In this document: positions 1 through 8,244 of the stretch, piece after piece
Position numbering within the stretch: the stretch's first letter is position 1
Layout: each line of letters begins with the position of its first letter
NCBI GenBank assembly: GCA_963836265.1
Contig: CAWIIO010000004.1
Coordinates: forward strand, 124,001-188,000
Reading direction: 5' to 3'
Length of the DNA stretch: 64,000 nucleotides
Origin: CAIWHR01 sp963836265
GTDB lineage: Bacteria; Pseudomonadota; Gammaproteobacteria; Burkholderiales; Casimicrobiaceae
Translations under genes and position numbers: made by a program
Notes under the pieces: model-generated
What the model was told of the DNA's origin: nothing
Databases searched by the model: none
Seen by the model: only the letters and a program-made list of their open reading frames with translations

Positions 1-261
1 CCGACTCCCGAGCGGCACCGCCCGGCCGAGGCCGTCGCGCTGGCTGATGACGACCGTACCCTTCAACACGACGAACATGCCGGGAGCCGGCTCGCCCGCC
101 GCGAACAACCGCTCGCCGCGCCCATAACGCCGCGATGTGCCGAACCGTCCGATTCGCGCGATCTCCGCATCTGTCAGCTGCGGAAACATCTGATGGTGCC
201 GGCTCGCGAGCGTGCTCTGGGGCTCGTGGCCCGCTGCAAGGTCCGAATTCATCGACTTCAT
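1..261 (-). CDS. Cyclic-nucleotide-binding domain protein, N-terminal fragment
   Basis: The gene runs off the left edge; only the first 87 codons are present. After a short polar leader, the segment starting MFPQLTDAEIARI, followed by GERLFAAGEPAPGMFVVLKG, matches the opening strands of a CRP/FNR-type cyclic-nucleotide-binding (cupin-like) domain. In many proteobacteria this N-terminus is fused to a thioredoxin-reductase-like FAD oxidoreductase; that is possible here, but the rest lies outside the window. Start chosen at the ATG ending at 261 (MKSMNSD); a second in-frame ATG lies at 252. No strong Shine-Dalgarno is visible. It could equally be a CRP-family regulator. Confidence 0.6.
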   Translation of the reverse strand, partial: MKSMNSDLAAGHEPQSTLASRHHQMFPQLTDAEIARIGRFGTSRRYGRGERLFAAGEPAPGMFVVLKGTVVISQRDGLGRAVPLGSR

Positions 262-489
262 CCGCGAAGGGACTGCGGGAAAACGCGTTGACTGATCGGA
301 TGATCTTTTGCTACCTGGCCCCTGTGCCCCGATCCAGCGGCGTAGCCAGGGATCAGAACCGCCGCCGAGGCGCTGCCCCCATGGTGACGCTCACGGCGCC
401 TCCGTCGACAGCCGCCAACGGCGTCGTGAATCGGGGTCCGAAGTGCGGCGTGAACGGGTGCGGCAATGCAGCATCGAGACATGACGCCC

Positions 490-1191
490 TTACGGCAGAT
501 CGAATACGAGGATCTCGGCGTTGTCGGTTTTCGCGATCACCGTGAGCGCCGTCTCGTCGTGTACGGCGGCACCGTCGCCGGCTTTGAGAAGTTGCCGGTT
601 GGCTTCGACCGAGCCGCGAACGACCTGCAGCCAGCCCTTGCGTCCGGTACGGAAGGCGTGCGTTGCCATTTCACCGGTATCCAGGATCGCGGCGAAAAGC
701 TCTGCGCTCTGGTGGATGACGATCGAGCCGTCGCGTCCTTCGGAGGAGCCTACGAGACGCAATCGGCCGCGCTTTTCGTCGTCTGGAAATCGCTTCTGGT
801 CGTAACGCGGCACGATCCCCTCGCGATCCGGCACGATCCAGATCTGCAGAAAGTGGACCGGCTCGGTCTTCGAGTGATTGAATTCGCTGTGGCGAATGCC
901 GGTGCCGGCCGACATGATCTGCACGTCCCCCGGGCGGATCACGGATCCCGTGCCGATGCTGTCCCGGTGTTCGAGGGCGCCTTGGAGCACGTAGGAGATG
1001 ATCTCCATGTCGCGGTGTCCGTGGGTGCCGAATCCTTGCCCCGGGCTGACCCGGTCTTCGTTGATCACCCTAAGCGGACCGAAGCCCAGGTGGCCCGGAT
1101 CGTAGTAGTCGCCGAAGGAAAACGTGTGGCGGCTATGAAGCCACCCCAGGTCGGCCGTGCCCCGATCGGCGCCCTTGCGAATCTCCAGCAC
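490..1191 (-). CDS. Pirin family protein (cupin; YhhW/quercetinase-like)
   Basis: Bicupin pirin of about 233 residues. The N-terminal cupin carries the family metal-site signature: the SRHTFSFGDYYDP segment, FGTHGHRDMEII (two His and a Glu) and later HSEFNHS. Some pirins are quercetin 2,3-dioxygenases and others act as redox or iron-sensing regulators; the physiological role here is unknown. A longer frame exists upstream inside dps, but I choose the GTG ending at 1191. It gives the family-typical N-terminus (LEIRKGADRG) and has a good ACGGAGA ribosome site 6-8 nt away that overlaps the dps stop. The gene directly follows dps on the same strand, so the two are probably cotranscribed as an oxidative-stress pair. 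Confidence 0.85.
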   Translation of the reverse strand: MLEIRKGADRGTADLGWLHSRHTFSFGDYYDPGHLGFGPLRVINEDRVSPGQGFGTHGHRDMEIISYVLQGALEHRDSIGTGSVIRPGDVQIMSAGTGIRHSEFNHSKTEPVHFLQIWIVPDREGIVPRYDQKRFPDDEKRGRLRLVGSSEGRDGSIVIHQSAELFAAILDTGEMATHAFRTGRKGWLQVVRGSVEANRQLLKAGDGAAVHDETALTVIAKTDNAEILVFDLP

Positions 1192-1202
1192 GATAGTCTC
1201 CG

Positions 1203-1733
1203 TCAGCGGCCCGGTGTTTCGCCCGAGCGAGTCACCTCGAAGAGGAACCATGCGCGTCGTTCGGCCTCGTCGATCCAGACTTCCAGGAGGCTTGCCGTTG
1301 CCACGTCGCGGTGTTCGTCGCATACGCCGTGCGTTTCGCGCATGCGATCTGCGAGTCGCGCGTTGTCCTCGCGCAGCTCGGCCAGCATGTCGAGTGGCGT
1401 GACGTATGCCGCGTCGTTGTCCAAAATGCGTTGCAGACGCGCAATGTGGCCGATCGAGCGCAGTGTCGTCCCGCCGAGCTTGCGCACGCGCTCGGCGATG
1501 GGGTCGGTGGTCGCGTACAGCTGGTCAGCTTGCTCGTCCAAAAGCAGGTGATAGTCGCGGAAGTGAGGTCCGGAGACGTGCCAGTGGAAGTTCTTGGTCT
1601 TGAGGTACAGCGCGAAGAAATCCGCAAGCAGCGCGTTGAGTGCGCCGGCGATGTCGCGGGTGGCTCTTGTCCCCAAGCGGGTCGGCGTGTCCAGTTTGGC
1701 GTTTCGCCGAGAAGCCTTTGTCCTTTCCTTCAT
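1203..1733 (-). CDS. dps: Dps-like DNA-protection/ferritin-like protein
   Basis: 176-residue Dps/ferritin-like four-helix protein. The diagnostic segment NFHWHVSGPHFRDYHLLLDE holds the His, His, Asp and Glu of the inter-subunit ferroxidase centre. It is followed by the AERVRKLGG stretch usual for Dps and by DVATASLLEVWIDEAERRAW near the C-terminus. Dps dodecamers oxidise and store iron using H2O2 and coat DNA under stress. The basic, low-complexity N-terminus (KERTKASRRNAK) would suit DNA binding. Start at the ATG ending at 1733, preceded by a GGGAG element; an upstream in-frame start (1778) is less likely. The pirin gene follows within 12 nt. Confidence 0.92.
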   Translation of the reverse strand: MKERTKASRRNAKLDTPTRLGTRATRDIAGALNALLADFFALYLKTKNFHWHVSGPHFRDYHLLLDEQADQLYATTDPIAERVRKLGGTTLRSIGHIARLQRILDNDAAYVTPLDMLAELREDNARLADRMRETHGVCDEHRDVATASLLEVWIDEAERRAWFLFEVTRSGETPGR

Positions 1734-1980
1734 GATGGGGTCTCCCGAACGAGATTGCCGGAGAGGACGCTTGACCATAACGAGATCGCGGTCTCTCGGC
1801 CAACAGTCTTGGCTGCGCCAGGGCTACTGCCTCGTACTTCGTTGGTCGAATGGTGGAGGCGCCGCACGTCGGTTCAAGACATCGCGTCAGCCGTCGCCGA
1901 TCACCTTCGAGCGGGGTTGCACAGAACGATCGGGTGCGCGGTACGCGGATACCCTACCATCATCTGAACGGAGGCGGCAC

Positions 1981-2928
1981 ATGCTCGACAAGAAGGTCAT
2001 CGCAATCATCGGAGCCACCGGCGCCCAGGGCGGCGGACTCGTCCGCGCGATCCAGGCCGATCGGCAGGGCCCATTCGTCGCGCGGGCGATCACCCGCAAG
2101 CTCGAGTCGGAAAAGGCTCGGGCGCTCGCAGAGCTGGGCGTAGAAGTCGTCGCAGCTGATGCCGACGACCCGCCGAGCCTGGAGCGGGCTTTCGCCGGTG
2201 CCCACGGCGCCTTCTGCGTCACCAACTTCTGGGAGCACTTCTCCGCGGAACGGGAGGGCGCCCAGGCCACGGCGATGGCTCGGGCAACGCGGAAGGCCGG
2301 CGTTCGGCACGTCGTCTGGTCGACGCTCGAGGACACGCGCAAGTGGATCCCCTTGGACGACAGTCGGTTGCCGACGCTCCAGGGCAAGTACAAGGTGCCC
2401 CACTTTGACTCCAAGGGCGCGATGGATCGAGTTTTTGCCGAGGAGGCAGCGCCGACCACTTATCTGCTCGCCTCGTTCTACTGGGAAAACTTCTACTTCG
2501 GCATGGGGCCGCGCAAGGGTCCCGACGGATCCCTGGTGCTCGCACTGCCGCTCGGTGGCGTCAAGCTTCCGGGGATCGCGGCGGAGGACATCGGGAAGTG
2601 CGCCTATGGCCTGTTCCGTCGCGGCACCGGCACGATCGGCCAGCGGTTCGGTATCGCGGGCGAGGTCCTGTCCGGCCCGGAAATGGCAGCGAAGATGGGG
2701 CGGGCCCTCGGACGCGAAGTCACTTTCAACGACGTGCCGTTCGATGTCTACCGCGGGCTGGGCTTCCCCGGCGCGGAAGACCTCGGCAACATGTTCCAGT
2801 TCCAGGCCATTCTTGGCGCTGAATTCCTCCGTAGCCGCGACCCCGAGCGTTCGCGCGCGCTCGACCCGCAGCTGCTCTCGTTTGACGCCTGGCTCGGCGC
2901 CAACAGCGCGCGGATTGCGATCGAGTGA
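1981..2928 (+). CDS. NmrA-like NAD(P)-binding protein (atypical SDR)
   Basis: 315-residue NmrA/HSCARG-type protein. The N-terminus VIAIIGATGAQGGGLVRAI is the GxxGxxG dinucleotide-binding loop of atypical short-chain dehydrogenases. NFWEHFSAEREGAQA and HVVWSTLEDTRKW are typical of the NmrA family, where the catalytic Tyr-Lys pair is usually absent. Members sense the NADP+/NADPH ratio or act as quinone/isoflavone-type reductases; function here is unassigned. The ATG at 1981 is preceded by a clear GGAGG. It stands alone: dps is divergent upstream and a GC-rich hairpin follows the stop. Confidence 0.85.
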   Translation: MLDKKVIAIIGATGAQGGGLVRAIQADRQGPFVARAITRKLESEKARALAELGVEVVAADADDPPSLERAFAGAHGAFCVTNFWEHFSAEREGAQATAMARATRKAGVRHVVWSTLEDTRKWIPLDDSRLPTLQGKYKVPHFDSKGAMDRVFAEEAAPTTYLLASFYWENFYFGMGPRKGPDGSLVLALPLGGVKLPGIAAEDIGKCAYGLFRRGTGTIGQRFGIAGEVLSGPEMAAKMGRALGREVTFNDVPFDVYRGLGFPGAEDLGNMFQFQAILGAEFLRSRDPERSRALDPQLLSFDAWLGANSARIAIE

Positions 2929-2959
2929 GTCGTTGGGAGATCGGGGAGATCTGAATACA

Positions 2960-2981
2960 CCGGCGCCCTTTGCGGCGCCGG
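2960..2981. terminator. GC hairpin between convergent genes
   Basis: Perfect 8-bp stem CCGGCGCC / GGCGCCGG with a 6-nt loop, 31 nt after the NmrA stop and 62 nt before the stop of the convergent radical SAM gene. There is no clear T-tract, so it may act as a bidirectional hairpin rather than a classic intrinsic terminator. Confidence 0.55.
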
Positions 2982-3043
2982 CGTTCGCGAAGTCGCGCCG
3001 CCAGCGGCCGTAGCGCCTGCTCCGGTGGCACCCGCAACCGCGA

Positions 3044-4246
3044 TCAGGAGACCGCCTCGCGTTGCGCCACCCGATCGAGCAGCGGTGTGATCACTGAATC
3101 GAACTGCGCCTGCTCGTCCTGCGAGAGTGCGGTGATCATCGACCGCACCCGCCGAAGGAGATCCAGATGCGCGTCCGACACCTTTGACGCGGTCCGCAAC
3201 AACCTGACCAGCATGTTGCGAACAAAGCGCGCAGCGACCTGGGCTCGATCTATCTCCCCTCGGTCCAGGGCCCGGGCGAGATCCGAGATCGCAGCCTCGA
3301 GCTGCGCCTCCGAGACCCGGTAGGCATCGAAAGCGATGGGAATCGCCGCACTCGTCCTGGGAATGTCGGCGTCATCGACGATGCGCGACGACATGGGGCC
3401 GAGCTGGGTCCGGATGAATCGGAGCTCGGTGACCTTCGCTTCGAGCGCGAGCTCCTGCGCGCGCAGGAGCGCGTCCGGGCTGTCGTTGTGCGCGAAGAGC
3501 ACGTATTTCCAGACGCGCCGGATCTCGGGCCGCTCGCGGGCGGCCGCGAGCGAGAAGTCTCGCATGAAACGCCAGGCCTGTTCGAAGTCGCCGTTGACGC
3601 GGTACGGATCGTACGTGGCCTGATCGACGCCGTCGATCGCGAACAGCACTTCGTTCATCCCGGAGTGCACCATCGCCGGCTCGAAGTCGAGGTTCGCGTG
3701 CGTGCAAACCGAGACGATGGAGGTGGGGTACTGGCCCGCCAGAAAGCCCGCGAGCGCCCACAAGCGCTTGTGCAGCGTAGGCTCGCCGTGGCCCTGGAAG
3801 TCGAACTTGTTGACCCGGATCCCGGCACGGCTGAAATCGAGGACGATCTTCTCCAGTACCTCGGGCCGCAGCGTCATGTGGCCGTAGGGCGTCGGAAGGA
3901 CCCGGGTGCGGCGATCTTTGGGGGCGATACATCCCGGACACGCGAGCTGGCAACCCATCGAGGGCTCGATCTGGAACGTCTCGACGAGCCGGACCCGCGC
4001 GTAGTGGCCGTCGTCGATCGGCATCTGAGGCATGAGGCACATGCAGCGCGAGCAATGCTCGGGCCAGGGCATCTCGCCGGCTCTGAGTCGCGCGCGGATC
4101 TGCTCGTAGACGCCTTCGAGATAGAGCTCCGCGTAGTCGATCGTCGGGTCGAAGGCCTGCAGCACGCGCAGGCTGCCGTAATCGTCCCAGCAGACGAGGT
4201 CGCCGTTCGATCGCAGGAAGAGCGAATGGTTCGAGTTGCAGTTCAT
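3044..4246 (-). CDS. Radical SAM protein with SPASM-like cysteine-rich N-terminus
   Basis: 400 residues. The core has the canonical CxxxCxxC iron-sulfur motif (C99, C103, C106 in PSMGCQLACPGCIAPK) followed by FDFQGHGEPTLH, the radical SAM glycine-rich/GEP segment. Unusually, the cysteines that look like an auxiliary cluster lie before the core: C3, C19 (GDLVCWDDYG) and a C65-x2-C68-x-C70 group. The layout resembles a SPASM domain moved to the N-terminus. The C-terminal ~120 residues are helical and charged. Substrate is unknown, and no peptide precursor or obvious partner is adjacent. It is flanked upstream by a ~550-nt gene-free stretch. Confidence 0.82.
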   Translation of the reverse strand: MNCNSNHSLFLRSNGDLVCWDDYGSLRVLQAFDPTIDYAELYLEGVYEQIRARLRAGEMPWPEHCSRCMCLMPQMPIDDGHYARVRLVETFQIEPSMGCQLACPGCIAPKDRRTRVLPTPYGHMTLRPEVLEKIVLDFSRAGIRVNKFDFQGHGEPTLHKRLWALAGFLAGQYPTSIVSVCTHANLDFEPAMVHSGMNEVLFAIDGVDQATYDPYRVNGDFEQAWRFMRDFSLAAARERPEIRRVWKYVLFAHNDSPDALLRAQELALEAKVTELRFIRTQLGPMSSRIVDDADIPRTSAAIPIAFDAYRVSEAQLEAAISDLARALDRGEIDRAQVAARFVRNMLVRLLRTASKVSDAHLDLLRRVRSMITALSQDEQAQFDSVITPLLDRVAQREAVS

Positions 4247-4796
4247 AGGCGAGCTTTCAGCTGCAGCGATCGGACCTCGATCGACCGCTGCGCGACGTCG
4301 CGCCGGCGGTGGTCACAGTATCGCAGAGAAGCGAACGGCCGACAATTCGTGACCGTTGGTGTTCGCTCCGCCTGAACGCAGCAATGCTCGCCGCCGACCT
4401 GGAGCAACCGTTGCCGCTCGCAGTCTCGCGCCGTCTTGTTGCAGTCTCGACCGGTCCCCCACGCATACGTGCGCGCGCGGCCGCGTGCGAAACCAAGCTT
4501 GCCAGCACCGAGTCGGCACCGCCTGAAGCCGCAACCGCCCGCGTTCATCCCACGATCGCCGCCTGGATCGAGCTGTCCCGCCTCGATCGAACAGCCTCAT
4601 GCCCGTCGTGGATAGAGTCCGGACATGGATATTGATTTGCCGCCGGATCTCCGGCATCGTTGCCGCCGCCGCGGGATCCGTCGAGACGTCGGGGGCTCCT
4701 GCGCCATCGCAGTCGCGGCACAAAGGGGAAAAGGGAGCTGCCATCGTGCCGTCTCGGTTTCCTCCACCGATCGGCTATCAACAAAAAGGGAGAAGC
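4247..4796. other. Gene-free intergenic region
   Basis: About 550 nt between the divergent radical SAM gene and the beta-helix pseudogene. Open frames here are short, antisense or lack start signals and family resemblance. I see no RNA gene, repeat or convincing promoter apart from whatever must drive the radical SAM gene. Confidence 0.5.
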
Positions 4797-5026
4797 ATGA
4801 ATATCCGTCTTGCTTGCGTGTCGTATGTGCTCGTCGCATTACTGCTATCCGGCGGTGCCAGCGCCGCGCAACGCACCTTCGTATCGACGGACGGCGTCGA
4901 CAATCCGGATTGTCCGCTGACCGCGCCGTGCCGGACTAAGTGAGCGGAAACACGCTGGCGCGCAACGTCAATGCCGATCTGGCGAATCCCACCAGTGCGA
5001 CGTTGCGAACCTCCGGCAACAGTTGA
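4797..5026 (+). pseudogene. Remnant of a secreted parallel beta-helix protein (internal deletion)
   Basis: Two joined ends of one gene. The first 48 codons (ATG 4797, ribosome site AAGGGAG) encode a signal peptide (CVSYVLVALLLSGGASAA) and the mature start QRTFVSTDGVDNPDCPLTAP, then stop at 4941-4943. In another frame, 4940-5026 encodes SGNTLARNVNADLANPTSAT and a few more residues to a TGA. The opening (FVSTDG..NPDCPLTAPCRT) and the SGNTL..N end resemble the start and end of right-handed parallel beta-helix proteins of several hundred residues. The central part is missing and the junction is out of frame, so this is a deletion remnant. Confidence 0.65.
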
Positions 5027-5098
5027 CCGGACGCGGCGCACCGGACGTTTCGGGCCCGCTCACCGCGAATCCGTTGAAATAAGCGAGCGTTGCGCGCG

Positions 5099-6037
5099 TC
5101 ACGCCGCGGCGGCCGCGCGCAACGTCTGCTCCGAAACTTCGAGCGCACGGCGGTCCCAGGCGCCCAGTCCGGCCGCCGCTGCGTAGGTCGATTGCAGGAA
5201 CGCGAGGAGCGTCTGCGCAGGCTCGTCTGAATTGCGGACGGCGTCGTACGGCAACACGAATTCGTGCAGCGTGGCGTCGTAACGGGCGGACGACGGCGCC
5301 ACGGTCGTGGCGGCGAAGCCGTCCGGCTCCGGATAGGCGTAACTGTAGAAGAGCGGGTACGGTGCGACGGCGCCTCCCGGCCAGAACCCGGCGCTGCTTA
5401 CTTCGTGCGAGTAAGCGTCGCGCGCTACGCGGTCCGGAAGATTGGGGACGCCGCCGGGGTGCGCGGGCGCAGCGCGGCCCGAAAACCGCGTGACGGCGAG
5501 ATCGAAACTGCCCCAGAAGAAGTGAACCGGGCTCGCCTTTCCGTAGTAGCGGGATCGAAAGCGACCCAGCACGTCGGCGGCTGAACCCAAGATGCGCCAG
5601 CAGCGGGTCGCGTATTCGGCATCGTACGACCGATGGCCGTCGTCCTCGTCGAAGGGGAGCTGGCTCTCGATTTCGCAGGGCCTGGCGTAGATCGACACCG
5701 GCATCCGCAGCGCCGCCAGCGCTTCCATCACCGCGGCGTAGAACTGCGAAACCGACATCGGCACCAACTGGATCACGCCATGATCGCCGCGGCTCGTTCG
5801 CACGTTGAGCTCGTGCGCAATGAAGTCGAAGTCGATCTCGAGGGCTTCCTCGGCGTAGGGCATGCGCCCCGTGGTAAGGCCGGATGCGGTCGGATAAAGC
5901 GCCACCTGCCAGGTGTGATTGAGCCATGGCATGCGGGCCAGCCGGATCTTGCCGACGATCTGCGTCCACAGGTGCAGCGTCTCGTACGTATCCTTCCACG
6001 CATCGTACGGCAGCGCGGGCCACGCAACGTGCGTCAC
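5099..6037 (-). CDS. DUF5996 family protein
   Basis: 312 residues matching the DUF5996 family: the N-terminal WPALPYDAWKDTYETLHLWTQ, the NHTWQVALYPTASGLTT segment and PVHFFWGSFDLAVTRFSGR are the conserved blocks I recognise. Family biochemistry is unknown, and I see no signal peptide or membrane span. The start is a GTG ending at 6037 with GGGAG about 6 nt upstream. The nearest neighbours are the beta-helix remnant downstream and a tiny membrane-protein gene upstream on the same strand, with ~160 nt between; an operon is possible but not supported by spacing. Confidence 0.8.
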   Translation of the reverse strand: MTHVAWPALPYDAWKDTYETLHLWTQIVGKIRLARMPWLNHTWQVALYPTASGLTTGRMPYAEEALEIDFDFIAHELNVRTSRGDHGVIQLVPMSVSQFYAAVMEALAALRMPVSIYARPCEIESQLPFDEDDGHRSYDAEYATRCWRILGSAADVLGRFRSRYYGKASPVHFFWGSFDLAVTRFSGRAAPAHPGGVPNLPDRVARDAYSHEVSSAGFWPGGAVAPYPLFYSYAYPEPDGFAATTVAPSSARYDATLHEFVLPYDAVRNSDEPAQTLLAFLQSTYAAAAGLGAWDRRALEVSEQTLRAAAAA

Positions 6038-6195
6038 GGCGGACTCCCGGTGGATGGAGAACTCTTCAGCGCTGTTTCACCCTTCGCGCGGAGCGCTTCG
6101 ACGGCGCGCACCGCGTGATCCATCGTCGTGGCGGCGGACCGATCGCCGGCGGCACCCGTTGCAGCCAATCGCGGGCAGCGGTTCGGCGCCTTGGC

Positions 6196-6363
6196 TCAGC
6201 GTTCGCCGTTTTGCGTGATCGTCACGTCCGAAAACGGAGAGAGCTCCTTTTCCATGTGGCGGGCCGCGCGATCCTGGTCGCCCGCCATGCGGAGCAGGAT
6301 GACGGCGACCAGTGCGCCCAGCGCCCAGACGAGGGCGATCCATACGATCAAGCCAAAATCCAT
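6196..6363 (-). CDS. Small single-span membrane protein
   Basis: 55 residues: MDFGLIVWIALVWALGALVA opens one N-terminal transmembrane helix, followed by a charged cytoplasmic-type tail (GDQDRAARHMEKELSPFSDV). The ATG ending at 6363 is preceded by GAAAG. A longer frame to 6492 exists but adds an Arg-rich, unlikely N-terminus. No family is recognised. It could be a small accessory membrane protein; an accidental open frame is less likely given the clean hydrophobic helix and ribosome site. Confidence 0.5.
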   Translation of the reverse strand: MDFGLIVWIALVWALGALVAVILLRMAGDQDRAARHMEKELSPFSDVTITQNGER

Positions 6364-6580
6364 TTCGTTCTTTCGAGTGCGGGTCCGCCGTTCAAGACCG
6401 CGGCATTGTAGCAATAACGGCTCGGTGCGTTGACGGGAGTCCGCAAGGGTTTTGCTGCGGTCGTCACTCGTTGCGAACCCGAGTTGCGCCATGGTACGGT
6501 AGGGTGCACCCGCGGCCGTTGCAACCGCGCGCGACTTGTTCAGAGGCTCCCCGGCCTCGCATCAGGAAGAGGGACCCGAG

Positions 6581-7264
6581 ATGGCTCGAACGCCCGCCCG
6601 CAAGACCGTTCGCCGCGCTCCCGTGCGCAAGCCCGTCAAGAAGGGCGCTGGCAAGGGCGGGGCCGCGCCGCCGCGCGCGCCCACGGCCGCCGCGACCGAC
6701 TCGTACGCCGTGCGCGCGATGAGCCTGCCGGGCGGAACCCGTCGCTGTACCGGGCTTGTTGTAGCTCCGCAACAGCAGACGCAGTGGTGCTGGGCCGCCG
6801 TGTCGGACAGCGTGTCGCATTTTTACGACCCGAGCTCCATCTGGACGCAATGCACGGTCGCCAACGCCGAGATGGGGCAAAGCGCCTGCTGCGTCGATGG
6901 AGCCTCCGCGGCCTGCAACCAGCCGTGGTATCTCGACCTGGCGCTGACCCGCGTCGGTCGCCTCCAATCGGTGTCGGCCGGCACGCTGTCGTTCGCCACG
7001 GTGAAATCGCTGCTGGACGCCGACACGCCCCCCTGCGCTCGGCAAGCGTGGTCCGGCGGCGGGGGGCATTTCGTCGCGATCGTCTGCTACTTCCGCTATC
7101 AGAGCGGGCTGATGAGCGGGACGGGCAGCGGCCCGCCCGCCACGGCGGACCGTCTCCAGATTTCGGATCCTTGGTATGGGGACTCCATCGTCGACTACGC
7201 CACGTTCGTCTCCGGCTATCAGGGCACGGGTACCTGGACGCACAGCTATCTCACGCAGCCCTGA
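6581..7264 (+). CDS. Papain-like cysteine protease (C39/C70-like)
   Basis: 227 residues. After a ~45-residue Arg/Lys/Ala/Pro-rich segment the protein has QQQTQWCWAAVSDSVSHFY. This is the catalytic-Cys motif (Q..WCWAA, C70) of papain-like peptidases of the AvrRpt2/C39-like group. GGGHFVAIVCY supplies the His (H163) and ISDPWYGDS the Asp (D196). Several further cysteines (TQC, SACCVDG, AAC) may form disulfides, yet no signal peptide is visible. Ribosome site AGGAAGAGGG precedes the ATG. The next gene begins 12 nt after the stop, so the two form an operon. Target unknown; a secreted or effector-type protease is possible. Confidence 0.78.
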   Translation: MARTPARKTVRRAPVRKPVKKGAGKGGAAPPRAPTAAATDSYAVRAMSLPGGTRRCTGLVVAPQQQTQWCWAAVSDSVSHFYDPSSIWTQCTVANAEMGQSACCVDGASAACNQPWYLDLALTRVGRLQSVSAGTLSFATVKSLLDADTPPCARQAWSGGGGHFVAIVCYFRYQSGLMSGTGSGPPATADRLQISDPWYGDSIVDYATFVSGYQGTGTWTHSYLTQP

Positions 7265-7276
7265 GGGAGAAGGTCC

Positions 7277-7846
7277 ATGCCACTGACCATCGAGCAGCTT
7301 CCCGAGGGTGCGGCGCAGGTCGTCGATGCTGCGATGATGGAGCTCGCAAGTCACGGCGGCATCGCGCTCGCCAGTTCCGCCGCGCCTGCCGTGGCGACGC
7401 CGCTGCCGGTATACCACGTCGGCGCCGACGCGCTTGCCGAGCGGCGCGGATTGGCGGCGGCGACGCACGTAGGCTGGATCGCCACCGTGCGCAACGGATC
7501 CGAAGTGATGGGGAGCCTCGAGCTGTCGCCGAGCGCGCCATCGGGCGCGGCGCCGCTGCGCTTCGGAAGCTTCGCGCAAGGACCGTTGCACAACGGCATC
7601 GCGAGCGCGGTCGCTCTGGCCGGGAAGCAGGCTGGGCGCAAGCGGGTTCGAGCGAGACTGCTGCGGGCACCGGCCGTCTACCTTCTGGCCCTGTGGCTCA
7701 CTGACGGCAACACCGACACCTTGGTTCCGATCGGGCCCGCACCGGCGCCCTTGAGGAGCGGTGAGCCGCTGTCGGCGGCCGAGGCGCTGAACGCGCTCGC
7801 CGACATCGCGAGGCAGGCACTGGCGGGGCCCGCGCCGCGTCGTTGA
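7277..7846 (+). CDS. Hypothetical protein paired with the cysteine protease
   Basis: 189 residues, not recognised. It is rich in Ala, Leu and Gly, has no cysteine and no signal peptide or clear membrane span. The middle (THVGWIATVRNGSEVMGSLE) looks like beta strands, and the C-terminal third is helical (SAAEALNALADIARQALAG). The ATG at 7277 follows the protease stop by 12 nt with GGGAGAAGG just upstream, so the products are probably made together; a chaperone, inhibitor or substrate role for the protease is conjecture. Confidence 0.7.
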   Translation: MPLTIEQLPEGAAQVVDAAMMELASHGGIALASSAAPAVATPLPVYHVGADALAERRGLAAATHVGWIATVRNGSEVMGSLELSPSAPSGAAPLRFGSFAQGPLHNGIASAVALAGKQAGRKRVRARLLRAPAVYLLALWLTDGNTDTLVPIGPAPAPLRSGEPLSAAEALNALADIARQALAGPAPRR

Positions 7847-8155
7847 GCGGTACTTGCCGGGCATTCTCGCAGCGCGCCGCGCAAGGAGCGCGCCCGGCAC
7901 CTGGACTCGCCGATAGCTGGCGCCTGGCGGTTACACCCGACCAGGTGGCCCGGTTGCCGTAGGTGGCGATGCACTGCGGGCTGGAAAGGAGCCGCTCGAA
8001 AGCGTATGTTGGGCGCGCGCCGACGAGGGCCGCTCCCCGGGGATCGGCTCGCGGCAGAAGTCAAGGGCCGCAGCGGCGCATCGGCGATAAGTGTAAGGGA
8101 GACCCCGCGCCGATCTGGCGCGGGGGCCATCGGCGGCTCGCCTGAAAAGACGCTG

Positions 8156-8203
8156 CGCCCCCCAACGGGAGGGGGGCGATTTCCGCAGGCGCAACCCTAG
8201 AAT
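8156..8203 (+). promoter_or_regulatory. Regulon promoter, site A (inverted repeat + -10)
   Basis: Perfect inverted repeat CGCCCCCC - 7 nt - GGGGGGCG (8156-8178), 19 nt, then TAGAAT (8198-8203). The repeat centre (8167) is 31 nt before the -10 box, i.e. about -43 from a start near 8210, the usual place for an activator touching RNA polymerase. The DUF1302 gene begins at 8245. Sites with the same geometry lie at 21205, 23748, 34541 and 37510. There is no recognisable -35 box, as expected for activator-dependent promoters. Confidence 0.65.
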
Positions 8204-8244
8204 CCACCGTCGCGCGAACTTCAAATTTCTGCCAGGGAGGGAAC

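Noticed and set aside
466..1551. Long open frames antisense to the pirin and dps genes
   Set aside because: High GC produces long antisense frames; these have no family resemblance or ribosome sites, while the minus-strand frames match pirin and Dps.
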